Assembly: GCA_914767715.1 (NCBI GenBank)
Contig: OU612068.1
Coordinates: forward strand, 29,388,001 to 29,452,000
Direction: 5' to 3'
Length of the DNA stretch: 64,000 bases
Origin: Membranipora membranacea
Taxonomy: Eukaryota; Bryozoa; Gymnolaemata; Cheilostomatida; Membraniporidae
Part shown: one piece after another, positions 49,901 to 60,487 of the stretch
Layout of the letters: each line of letters begins with the position of its first letter
How positions within the stretch are numbered: the stretch's first letter is position 1
Translations under genes and position numbers: made by a program
The notes under the pieces: model-generated
Databases searched by the model: none
Seen by the model: the letters and a program-made list of their open reading frames with translations, nothing else
What the model was told of the DNA's origin: nothing

Positions 49901-52900
49901 TACAGAACTAAGGCAGACAGGTTACGTACTTACAGTACTAAGGCAACAAATAATGTACTTACAGTATTGATAGCAGATTGTGGAATTATTGCCTCTTCTA
50001 CGATCGCAGCTGGTCCTGGCATCTCATCTGATTCGCCCTGAGAAAAGAGCAATATGGATACAATAAGACCGATTTGAGCACCAGGTATTTACCCTCAACT
50101 TTATAGTGCCCCATACAGGCTCCAATCATTGATCCGATAGTCAGAAATTTTATTTTTTTCTGATAACAATCCAGTTCCGGTGCCGGGTATTGATTTACCA
50201 GAAATATTTCTATCGTTAGTATTTCATCTTGTTACAATAGACTGGGGTTGGAAGTCGTGTTTTGATACTTACAGTGTTATCAGCCATCTGAGGAACAATT
50301 TCATCCTCTATAACAGGTGCTGGAGGCTGAGGTCGAGCAGGGGATGGACGGCCACCAGCTGGAGCAGGGGGAGCAGGACGGCCCCCAGGGCCTCCAGGAC
50401 CAAAACTAGGAGGACCAGGCGGGCGTACTGGTGGAGGAGGAGTCGGCTTCTGCTTCTCACAGTAGTCATTATCTCTGTATCTTCTGAAAGAAATAGAGAA
50501 GGGATTGATAACCAGCTGACTGACTGAACATGGGAAGCTTAGTGTCTAAACTAAAACTATTTGACTCATAAATGATCATAAATTTCAAAATAAAGTTATA
50601 AGTATTTTATAAATTTACATCACCGCAACTCAGAAGACACTAACTTCAAAGTCAGCAACAAGACATCATTATGACCAAATAATTAACACAAGTTTGACAA
50701 TTTAATATATTTTCTCTACTTTGAGTCTATAACTCTAACCCTATTTATACTTACCCTGACCACTCATGTAGAGTATAACTCTGAAGCATCTCTGATATTC
50801 TAGCTTGAGAGAGCTGATTATCTCCTCCCTTCAGATATACACTCTTATCTACTGTACCATAAGCACATAGAGAGTCAGGTGAGGCTTTCACTGACATAGT
50901 CACATCAGTATCTGGTGTACCCTTCTCTATATCAAACTTTAACTCTACCTGTGTAAATAGAAACACACATAAGAATAATAACACTGTACAGAGAGAGGCG
51001 AGGAACATCAACAGGTAACCCATTGTGGCGACTGTGTTCCGACTTATACATGCAAGGTGATTCTCAGGCTGACTAGTAATCTTATAATAGTGATTTTCGT
51101 CTCCGCTTACATAGCCATATGAACAATCCAGCAGATTTATTTCTGCCACCGTATGAAACCAACACATTACAGGGACCTTAGCTTTTCTCCCACATTCTCA
51201 ACCTTAATTATGTTGGTTCAAGCGGAAATTAGAACCATTAAGCAGCAGAGACTCACCATATTATCTGAACAGGGGCTCACTGTTAGAGACACCTCATCAG
51301 ACACAACCTCACCGGTATCAGGGACTACATAATACACTAATACTCTGGAGGCAGGAGACATACTGCCGGTTATCGGTACTCTTATTGTCGTACTGCCGAA
51401 GTACTGAGCTACGGACGCGAGAGGTACAGCCTCGGTGGTCGGCAGCCCTGGTGTGGCTGGCATGGCTAAAATAATAAACAGTTATAAACATGATGCAAGT
51501 GAGAACAAAACAGAGAGTAGTATGAAGCGAGTACTACCTGAGAAAGTAAACTAAACAGTCTCATAGTAGGAATTAGTGCATTTTTCCATGTCTATGGGTA
51601 TGTCACTCATGTCATGTAAATTGTCATCAGCTAAAATAATAAACGTAAGCTGAGAGTCTTATGAGCAGCGCGTACCTTCAGTACTCATAACTTTCTCATC
51701 TCCATCAGTGGACATCTCAGGTATCATTGTGTAAAGTATGGGGCGTGGCATGATAGGCCCCCACCAGTTATTATCTATCTCCGATGTATCCCAGCTAGAG
51801 GCGGAATCGTCAGCTGATCCGACCTCTTTGTCAGCCATTAGAGTAAGCATTTGTGTGGTGTGATTAGTAATATCTCCTACTCCTACTACCTGTAACATGA
51901 AACATAGTATAAAAACATCACACGGCTGTAACTAGATTACATAAGAGTATGGGTAATGTTTTGTTCGAGCAAAACAGTTTCCCTTCTTGGGGATCAAGAC
52001 CGATCGGGTGTAACAAGCCAAACTATCAGTTCCATGCTATCAATATAAGGACGAAAAATAATGGCCTTCAGCGCAGACGTTTAAAACGCAGGGAACATTT
52101 CAACCATTATTACAAAATAACTCAGAGCTATTAACAAGATTGACATCATATGACTCTCAATATTATAAACACATCAGTCAGATATCAATAAAATCGATGC
52201 TGACATTTCCTTGACTGCTCATATTTCTCAGATCCTTTATCAGATAAAAATATAAACAAACCAGTGGGTCTGACACGCCGCCGCCCCCCTGACCTCGCTG
52301 TCTGCTTGTGTTACTACATGCATGAATTTCCTATTCTAATTTTGCTGGGAGGTTCTGGATCATTTTGGTGTAGGCTGGCTTATTTCGCTTATACTGTTAT
52401 GTAATATATGTCATAGATAAGGAATTAAAGCCAGGAAATCTTCTCCACCCAAGCAACGCCCTACCAGCAGCTACTCTGCACTAAGAGCAGCCACTCTATT
52501 CCACCAGTATAACTAACTGTACTCACCACGACCATCAGGTCAACATCCTCCTCCATATCAGTGGTGTACACTAACGGCAGCACAGCCTCACCTCCACACT
52601 TACACTCCTCCTCATGTGGAGCGAACTGTAGGTAACGCCCCGAAGGAGAGAACCATGAGGTAACATGAAGTGAGGATCCAGGTCTACCACTACCCCATCT
52701 GTTAGCTGGATATTCCATTGCTGTTGCCTACATGGGTAGAGTAAACATAAAGCTGAAATTCAAACCAAACTCAGTCAAATAGTCCGGGTAGAGTGAAACT
52801 AATATTGAGACTTTCTCTTGTTAGGGCGGCCCAGAGGAACTATTTAATGTCATCGCAGATTGTGTGTCGATAAAAATAAAGGAAATGAAGATTTACAACT

Positions 52901-55900
52901 GAGACACAAACAAGAGTGTGTGCATTAGTCAGATATGATCATTTAACTAGTCCGCTAGAGGTAGACACTCATGAACTCATGATGTCCTTGTAAAACAATG
53001 ACGCACGAAGCACTATCAAAGACTATCTTTTATGAATATGGTCTAGATCAAGTTTGATCCAATTTGCCCGGAGTCCAGTCATTCTCATTCTACTGGTGAG
53101 CCGGCGGCGGCTCAAATGTAGGCAAATTGGATCATGCTTGATCTAATATGGTCTATGATTAGGCATATCAATAAATCATTTTAGAACTGATGGTATTTTT
53201 TTATTTTTTGTCTGACAGTTCAAATATGATGTGTAATGTCTTCTCAATGCATGTTTTGAACGGTTCTCAATAATAAAGTTCATGTCACACACAACTTACA
53301 GAGATAGTGAATGATGTCTTCTCCTCCATAACTGGAGGCAGAGAGAAGAATATTTCTCCCTCATCGTTACTGAGATAAGCCTTCTCATATTTCTCTCCAG
53401 CTCTGAAATTTCTTATGGACACTGAGATATTCTTCTGAGCAGCAGCAGTGCCGTCTGGGTGTTTAACCATTACCTATAATCATACACATAATCATAAAGA
53501 AATACACCTACAATACAAGTCTACATGGAAAAAACTATCCCGCCCTAAAATTCTCAAAGTCATCTATCATTATAAGTTTTAAATATGGAAGGGAATATTA
53601 GAGCCAGCACAATATGAGATAATGATTACTCTGTTGGAACGAGGGTATATTTCACATAAGTATGTTTACTTAGACCATGAATATGTATAATATCATATAT
53701 ATTTGACACACATACCTTGCCATTATAAGGTATACCAGGTTTGAAGGAGTCTCTACCTTCCATAGTAACTTCTATATCATGTTGATAGAAACTAGTCTGT
53801 GCATCTGTGGCATTAAGCCTTATATCTGTAATAAGCAAATAAGAACATATAACATATGATATAGCTGAGAGGAGACAACTGTGAACAGATGTGACCTAAC
53901 CGATACTACTTATCTGAGCTTGGGACCTTGGGACATCATCCAGACATCCTGATGTTAGATATGTCTGAGCCTTCTGGTCTACTTCAATCAAAAGTTTTAT
54001 AAATAAGCGGTATAGACTTACTGGTGCCTCTCTCTATGACATGAGCTTCAAACATGAGCTCAGATCCCCAGATAAATGACTCCATATCACCATAACCGGC
54101 CTGGTCTCTTGTTATATTAGCTGATCCACAACCATCCTTATCCTCTATCTGTAAGTGATCGGAGCAATATACAGATTTTAGTCGTATGAAACCATTCTGG
54201 TATTCTGTGATACATGAGATTTTGTTACACAGAATAAGCAATGGTTCATTCATAATGAAACAGTCAGTTCTAATTCATCTTACCAGAATCAAGATAAGAG
54301 AGATTTTGAGGTTTGACGTATTATAAGAGATACACAGATACTGTACTATTGTACTGCACTACACATTCTGATAATATATTCTTGCAATATATACTTCCAT
54401 CTATGATTTATCATCATCAATGTGATCGGAAACTATCTCAACTCTACGGATTTTCATAAATCTTTGGAGGATATCACAGAAAAATAAAATATCCCAAAAT
54501 ACTTCAGAACTAAATGAACTGTATGACAGATCACTATGATCTTATCAAGACTAAGCCTTCATCTAACTAACGGACTCTTTCAGGTTTGATTCCAGCAGTG
54601 GCAGACATTTCTGGTTCGGTACGACAAGTCATACTTCCCAACTAGGTAGAAGGTGATACTTGCGGATAGAAATTACTCTCTACATTTTTAATATATAGCA
54701 CTTGGATACTAGCTGTGTCAGAATGTGTATTGTAGAGAGGATAGCTCCACACACTGAAGGTTCGACATGACACATCAGGGTGAGAACAGGGAGGGTGGGA
54801 TGGTTGGGGGGTATCCCACCCTCCTTGATGAGAATGAGACAATTTACTCACCTGTATAATAGACATATGACATAAGTGATTATCAGCCCCGTTACCTCCA
54901 CCTCCTCTACCTCCATATCCATAGTTGTAGTTCCAGTAATATCCCTTCTTCATGCAGGTTGTGAGATAACCAGTCCCTCGTACTGGCTCACCATATGTGT
55001 ATCTACAAATCACAGGCTATTGATGTCAAGGGCACAATATCAGAATAAGTTCTAATAGCAGAAAACTTATATATCCAAGTCTGACATTAGAAACTTGCAC
55101 TTTTTCATGCATTAGATTTGTTAAATTTTTTCTTATATATGGAGATTGATTACAATATATTCTGGTTACTAAAATTGGATGTAGACAGACTGTTTGTATG
55201 ATGTGCTGGGCTGTCACCATCACATCTCAGCGAGCTGCACTTAAATTTTCCCATCAAATTGTATATAAAACCTACTAAGGCATCCGACCTCAAAACTAAG
55301 ATAAGACCGACAGAATAATGACAAGAAGTAAACATGTTATTCATATTTAATTATTGCAGAATAAGCAGTACCCTGGCAGCCGCCGACCCGGCAGCAGATC
55401 AGTATCTGCAGCTCTGCTAAATTCAAGAGGTCTTATGAACAGGACTTGTTATTTAACTGTTTTGAAATTGAACATGGTGACAATGGGACATAACTTGTGT
55501 CAGGCTACAAATCCCTACAGTGACACAGTTACAGTAGTGTAATATATAGTACATTGATATCTCCTCATATTGAGATCTCTGTTATAATGGCGAGTGCTAT
55601 GTGGTGCCTGCACCCCCACCTCAAGCTAAGGTATAAATTATCATAATATTACAATGTTAATCATTTATAAATTCCTCATTATCTATTGTGTTCAATCTGT
55701 ACAGGAACTCCGGTACTCTTACTTAGATCATTGTGGGTAGCTTCGTATGATTCATTGTCACCAAAAATAAAACAAAGGAATTGTAATCACTGAGAACTAA
55801 GAATGCGGAACCTAAACTAGTTTTTGCCCTTATTAAAAAATGTCAATTTTGGCCACAGAGTAATTAAAGCAGTATAAAATAGCTCTATGGTTTTTGCCTG

Positions 55901-58900
55901 TAGATCAAGGTCGGTTATTCACAGGTGTATGATGAGTAGATCACAGTGAGTTGTGTTGGTAGTAGTAGCTTTTACTCGGCAGTGTAAGTTCAAGTATATC
56001 TGTATACTTACTTGGCACATAACTGCACAGTGACGTCTGTAGTATTGATCGTCACAAAAGCTGGTGGAGTTATCTTCACTTCAAACTTAGGCAGTACGTA
56101 CTCCTCTACTGTGAACATGTTACTTTGCTCATTATCACCCTGCTTCACTACGATAGACCACTCCCCCTGTACAGGCTCCTCTGATAATCCGAGGCTAAAG
56201 TCTCCCAGACCTGCCATAATCACCACACAAACTCTTACAAACTGACTCGTACAATGTAGGTAATGATGACCCAAAAAAAAGACTTTCGAACAATTTTGGA
56301 GTAATGAAGGTGTCCATTGTTTGGCGCTAAAGTATTGAGGTAAAATTTTGCAGTAATCAGCATCACTAGATCTACGTTGTCGGTGAATGTGTAGAAAAAC
56401 CATAAGAGCCATGATTTGAGGAAATAATTTGAGGTAACAACTTTACATTAATTTTATGCCTAAGGAAACTGATGTTATGATTTGATATTGTATAAGTGGC
56501 AGCACACAGATTAAGTTAGACACACACCTTTAGTGGTTTCGACATCCTTCCATTGCTCCACTCTGATTCCATTTGGATCTTGTATAGAGACCTCATCTAT
56601 CTATATAAAAAACATGCATGAAAATTGCAATACAAATATGTTAGGTCAAATTAATTATTGTTTCGTCTCAACAAAAGCTGACCGTCCAGTAATAAAAACT
56701 GACTCATACAAGGCACCTGTTTTTCATCAGCATAATACGGGAACATACAAAAGGACAGTTATGTATGGGATGTATAAACTCATAAGGATGGCGCAATCAT
56801 GCACATAAAATTTATACACCACCTGACATTATTTAGTAGATAACACAGCAGGATATACAAACAGGCAGTTAACTTTTACTGAAAATGCACCAAATTAATA
56901 AACAACAAGCCACGCCATAATAAAACCAATGACTATGACATGACACTCCGCTGTTCCCTGTCCACAGCAATTCAAGCGTGAAAACATAGAGTTATTATAT
57001 ACTATTATCACTGAATTAGATTCTTCTCTTAGAATGGAAATAGTATCATAGCGTTATACGGTTAGGACACTAAAGACAGGGATCCATCTGACTGCTATCT
57101 GATTGGCTGTCCCTAGTAGCATGAATAATTAGCCTGAGAAATTGTCTTATTTACAAAATTGCAAACAGTAATTATACCCCATACAGTGTCGATGATTAGG
57201 GCATTTCTAGATTGCTACTAGGGACTGGCTATTTTTGCAAGCCCTTTGTTTTGCAAAAGAAAGCTAATGATGCTATTCCAGATATGGAATTCAATGACTA
57301 TTATATAATAACTCTATGCGTGAAAACGAGTGTTTTCATTCTAGGGGGCTGTGCTCATTTGCTCTGTTCATATAAGATTACGATGGAGCAATGGTTTCTT
57401 TTTGCAGACATAGCCTTGCTTATTTCAGATTTACCTAAGAATGGTTCATGTAAACCTCTTGATTTTTTTCATGTGTGTTACAAGGACATATGGGCCACAG
57501 TCTAGGCATTTATTCATGCAGTCAGTCAATCGATTTTGCAGATATATTTGATTTAGTGGCTAACATTGCTGTGTGAGATGAGTAAGACTAGGTACACACA
57601 ATACTAGATGGCCCTTACATCAAACAAATGTTTCCTGTGACCAACAGTCACTGTAAGCTGAGCAAAAAAAGGTGTCAGATTTATGAAATTTGTCATTCAC
57701 AAGCTGAAAACTAAATAGAAACAGACCAAAAACAGCCTTCTCTCCCTCCCCCTCCGACAAAATCTTCTGGTGAACCATGAAAAAATCATTATTACCAATC
57801 ACCTCAATCAAGATATTTACTTGAGAACTCTTGCTCGTATTTAACAGGTAAAAGTGGCTAAAGAGAGAGCCCAAAAAGTGTTCAGTTCATAGCGACATTT
57901 GGACATGTCTCATCTATACAGATGCTAGGCGAAAGTTACCCCACCATCTGAATGAATGATGGGGCATTGATTTTAGATTGAGCTTAGCATTATTACATGA
58001 AAACTCAGGTCCATGCTCTGGTACTCAACATCAGTGAACCATTAGTCATGTTTCCCCCTCAAACGCTATGATAAGGACAATGTCACTTAGTTGATCCTAC
58101 AGTGTACCTTATAGTTTTTTACCAAATCTTGCAATAAGATCGTGCGCTATCCTCTCGAGTAAGACCCATACTAACTCGATACTTAAAAATTTGAATTAAT
58201 TTTCAAAGACATTTAACTGTGCATTGAGATAGACTGCATTTAGTCAGTAATATTGATAGTCCATGTTTAGACGTGCTGAAAAACTGTGATGCACAAATGG
58301 AGAAGATCTGATGTCACAAAACAGTACGCTTCTCCAAGTCGCCCACTGCTAATGCATATCAATACTACTCTTTAGGGGGCCATCAAATTCATTTGGATTT
58401 TTTATCACCCTGAAGACTGAAAAAACTAGATAACATATTTATTTACATGAATCTACTTTAAGACATGTAAATACTAGTTTTTGATGTAATGAGAACAGTC
58501 TATCTGAGTAAGTCTTGTGGGTCAAAACATCTTAAAGTTTGCAAAAATTGCTTAAGAATATCCTCAAAGCTCAAAATCACTCATTAGTAATCATCAGATG
58601 ATTTTGATTTTTACATCATTTTAATGCCTGAAATGTCTAGATTTCAAATATTTTTATTTGAAGCTTCGATGAAATTCGGAAATACATAATTTTCATGAAA
58701 AACAAACAGTCTACCTGTGTAAATTTTGTATTTTCTATCGAAATTCTATTGAAAGCCACTAATCATAAAGCTTATAATTGAAGCGTAACACTCGTTTTCG
58801 AGGGGCCGCTTGCCTATTCAGCTGAAGACCGGAGTTTGATAAGAGTGTCATATCACAGAGTAAGGATATATATCCTTACTCTGTAATCCTATATATCCTT

Positions 58901-60487
58901 ACTCTGTGGTCATATCTTAGTATTTATAATCTTTGATAAAACTGTATCTTCATGTAAAAAATGCTGTTTTAATTTGCAATAACACACTGCAGCCAGCCAG
59001 CGGTCATGGTCATGTGAAAATTGATACCTGTTGAGCGCAATAAAATTGATCTGCCATGCTAGCCGATCATGATTATCAAAGTGATGATGTTATCTATTCT
59101 AAGAACCAAACTTACATTATCAGTGAGTGGGCGTAACCTGCTGTCCAGTGTCAGAACTCGGAATCTAACTGTCAAGAAAGAATAAAGTACATTCAGTTAG
59201 GACTACATGACTGTACTAACTGTACTGGATTAATTTGTGACAAGTGATAGCAGGTGTTATGCACTGGTCCGGTGACAGTAATAGGTGAAGTGAAGTTAAA
59301 ATGTAATAAAAATAGAAATTACACCATTTAGCCTTATGGCAGTTGAGCAAAATAATTGAAGGGACACAGTGACCCACGTGCTGTGCTAAGAATACAGCCA
59401 CCCATAATACCAAATGAATGTAGAGATCTTACTGAGCTGTACAGCAAACAGTAACTCATACATAACATAGTAAGTGTATAAAGTCGATATGTTTAACTTA
59501 CCTTTCTGTCCAGGTTTGTAGATAGGTTTATCCGTTTGTACGAATGTGATTGTCGTATCGTGCCAAGAGGATAACAGTGAGAGAATAGAGGAATCACTAA
59601 ACTTATATCCGCTCAGTCTCTGCACTCCGCTCACATCTAACAAAGCTTCATACACATTATCTGTGTCTGAGGAGGGGGCCAGTACGTGTACACACTTCCT
59701 CAGCTCTATAATATAACAAAATATTATATTCCGAGACAATCCATACACCAAAAAAACAGAAAATGAATAAGATGATTGCAACAAAGTAAAATCAAACTTT
59801 TCTCTGCTTTCATGAACAAAATAAAAAATGAACTATCCGCACTTTGTCTGTGAATAATTTAATGCAAAGTCAGCTGCAGTCTTGTTACTTGGTTACTTCA
59901 GAGATTTTGTGCAAATCTCCTTGGTTACTTTCTCCTTAAAATGATATTTCCCGCAAAAATCATTATATATGTAGTAGAGTTGTAGGGGTACTCACCCCCA
60001 GAAGCAGGCTGTAGAGTTGTCTTGACAACTTGCAGAGTTTTGTTTTCAGCTTTAGGTGTACCCCATCGATGATAAGATACATATGTAGATAATGTGATTA
60101 CTATATCTATATCCTGAGATGACTTTAGATTATGTAAAGAGATACACACCGATTCATTTCTGTCTGGTATTAACCTGTTAGGTGCAGTCACTATGTACCC
60201 ACTACAACAAGAAATAACATTATACCAACGATATACAGTGAACATCAAACATGAAAAGTAGTACAGGTAAACAAAGGTCTACTCTAAAATGGCATGCACC
60301 ATCCATCAACCGCTGATAAACATACTTTACTGATTAATTAACATAACTATGTCACACATCTACCAAGCACAATTGACTGTTTGAACATAGCTATCCTATA
60401 AGCTATCAACAGTTCTTACCCGTAAACAGAATCCAGTAAAACCAGACCCAGCAAACACAAAACTTGACCCAAGAGCTGCCGCATCAT
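39611..60487 (-). CDS. TEP: complement C3-like thioester-containing protein (TEP)
   Basis: Secreted innate-immune protein of the C3/alpha-2-macroglobulin superfamily. The model has 35 exons listed in the sub-entries, 34 used at a time. Phases close throughout to give 1878 aa (exon 18) or 1885 aa (exon 19). In order: signal peptide ([20 protein letters not shown]), macroglobulin domains including [12 protein letters not shown] and [11 protein letters not shown], an acidic and Pro/Gly-rich segment, a furin-type RRKR site (residues 857-860), [15 protein letters not shown] opening the alpha-like chain, a CUB/thioester region with GCGEQN (about 1203-1208), a downstream His in VHSKYMQGG (about 1317, 110 residues after the thioester Gln), an MG8 receptor-binding domain and a C-terminal C345C/NTR domain. 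The His is the position that gives C3 hydroxyl reactivity; alpha-2-macroglobulin has Asn there. No six-cysteine anaphylatoxin follows RRKR. It is therefore neither a standard C3 nor a standard A2M. Confidence 0.92.
41478..41483 (-). terminator. polyadenylation signal abutting the nested gene stop
   Basis: AATAAA on the minus strand begins at the base after the TAG stop (41484-41486) of the nested secreted-protein gene. The extremely short 3' end supports a separate transcription unit inside the TEP intron. Confidence 0.5.
41484..42137 (-). CDS. intronless secreted Thr-rich protein nested in a TEP intron
   Basis: One uninterrupted 217-codon frame inside the 1.8-kb TEP intron between exons 31 and 32, on the same strand. 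It begins with a clear signal peptide ([21 protein letters not shown]). A charged helical region (about 22-115) has three cysteines or fewer (GECPKW, IECRSS), followed by a Thr/Gln-rich tail with two 16-residue repeats ([16 protein letters not shown] and [16 protein letters not shown]), a likely O-glycosylation region. An AT-rich TATATG-like box lies about 30 nt upstream of the ATG, and AATAAA directly follows the stop. I do not recognise the family. It could be an independent gene, a retrocopy, or an alternative TEP exon, though its phase does not suggest that. Confidence 0.6.
   Translation of the reverse strand: MHHLAASLMIVLGVISFSAYGSDSELKTASEEKNVVDQKSEAEQKAAAELSAYKMKVTMLHGLLRGECPKWAEQYEREIEKGDAVETNVEVVKILYHRLENRLIECRSSENRGERSKQNKIVEADAETTTQTYLLKITKQGIQSTRQTTSTQNTKQGVQSTIQTTGTPNTKPSLISLRHRLTTYVLPTMQVLTMATVKTNPTHSMFRRLGKMTIDSE
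42580..42598. repeat. poly-G tract (19 G)
   Basis: Nineteen consecutive G on the + strand, in the TEP intron between exons 31 and 32. The minus-strand poly-Pro ORFs across it are artefacts. Confidence 0.95.
44128..44480. repeat. 12-bp minisatellite (GCGTAACACACA unit)
   Basis: About 25-30 units of GCGTAACACACA and variants (AACAAACT, CACACTGC, shortened GCGTAACA). It begins about 20 nt beyond the splice acceptor of TEP exon 28, inside the upstream intron. The unit has no stop in several frames, so long ORFs run on both strands (CVTL or SVTH repeats); these are artefacts of the repeat, not genes. Confidence 0.93.
46681..46858 (-). mobile_element. tRNA-derived SINE-like element
   Basis: On the minus strand, an A-box-like GGGACAATTGGTTAGCTC (near 46840-46823) and a B-box-like GGGTTTGAGTCCG (near 46770) are spaced as in a tRNA gene, but the stems do not form a good tRNA. 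A body of about 90 nt follows. It lies in the TEP intron between exons 23 and 24. Confidence 0.55.
48754..48970 (-). other. TEP alternative exon 19 (mutually exclusive with exon 18)
   Basis: 217 nt, entering at phase 1 and leaving at phase 2. It encodes a Gly/Tyr/Pro-rich stretch ([20 protein letters not shown] and onward) ending in [23 protein letters not shown]. The last part is nearly identical to the end of exon 18 just upstream ([20 protein letters not shown]). Both exons fit between exon 17 and exon 20. Used together they would shift the frame, so they must be alternatives. Confidence 0.85.
49036..49231 (-). other. TEP alternative exon 18 (mutually exclusive with exon 19)
   Basis: 196 nt, with the same entry and exit phases as exon 19. 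The 5' half encodes an acidic, Ser/Met-rich segment ([17 protein letters not shown] and onward) unrelated to exon 19. The 3' half has the conserved [17 protein letters not shown] block that opens MG7 in this family. The splice acceptor (TTAAG) has a weak polypyrimidine tract compared with exon 19. Confidence 0.85.
49458..50483 (-). other. TEP exons 15-17: acidic Pro/Gly-rich segment with RRKR site
   Basis: Exons 50273..50483, 49963..50037 and 49458..49719. Exon 15 is Pro/Gly-rich ([13 protein letters not shown]). Exon 16 is a 75-nt exon with phase 0 at both ends. The end of exon 15 ([14 protein letters not shown]) resembles the end of exon 16 ([14 protein letters not shown]), and the starts of exons 16 and 17 are alike (GESDE). 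These look like local duplications. Exon 17 contains an acidic run, then GGRRKRSS and [10 protein letters not shown]. The region takes the place of the anaphylatoxin or bait region. Exon 16 can be skipped without frame loss. Confidence 0.8.
53035..53155. mobile_element. 99-bp hairpin insertion with 11-bp flanking direct repeat
   Basis: AATATGGTCTA occurs at 53035-53045 and 53145-53155. Between the copies, AGATCAAGTTTGATCC and its near-complement form a hairpin with arms of about 24 bp and a GC-rich loop. It looks like a tiny MITE with a target-site duplication, in the TEP intron between exons 10 and 11. Confidence 0.7.
57010..57295 (-). repeat. 286-bp dispersed repeat, copy B
   Basis: Reverse-complement copy of 37453-37738 with scattered substitutions, in TEP intron 4. 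Two copies in unrelated introns 20 kb apart show that this is an interspersed family. It has no coding capacity. Confidence 0.85.
58854..58884. repeat. short perfect palindrome
   Basis: CACAGAGTAAGGATATAT is followed by its inverse, then by a second ATATATCCTTACTCTG copy about 15 nt further on. It lies in TEP intron 4. It could be a small hairpin or a fold-back remnant; no function is inferred. Confidence 0.6.

Larger units (their letters stand above)
56601..59115. other. large TEP intron 4 (2.5 kb)
   Basis: The longest intron of the TEP gene. It holds the dispersed repeat at 57010-57295 and a palindrome around 58854-58884. No coding exon or nested gene could be supported. Short ORFs at 57212-57505 and 57620-57874 match nothing I recognise. 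Confidence 0.6.
50755..60487 (-). other. TEP exons 1-14: signal peptide and macroglobulin domains
   Basis: Exons 60420..60487, 59996..60201, 59502..59705, 59116..59168, 56528..56600, 56012..56210, 54852..55002, 54022..54148, 53716..53825, 53300..53473, 52527..52727, 51676..51889, 51257..51465 and 50755..50948. Diagnostic blocks are [14 protein letters not shown] (exon 3), [13 protein letters not shown] (exon 6), YTYGEPVRG (exon 7), and [20 protein letters not shown] with [14 protein letters not shown] (exons 13-14). These form the MG ring and the start of MG6. Tandem ATG codons open exon 1; either could start the signal peptide. Confidence 0.9.

Noticed and set aside
55354-55542. Plus-strand 62-codon ORF in a TEP intron
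   Set aside because: No recognisable domain and no transcription signals; treated as chance.
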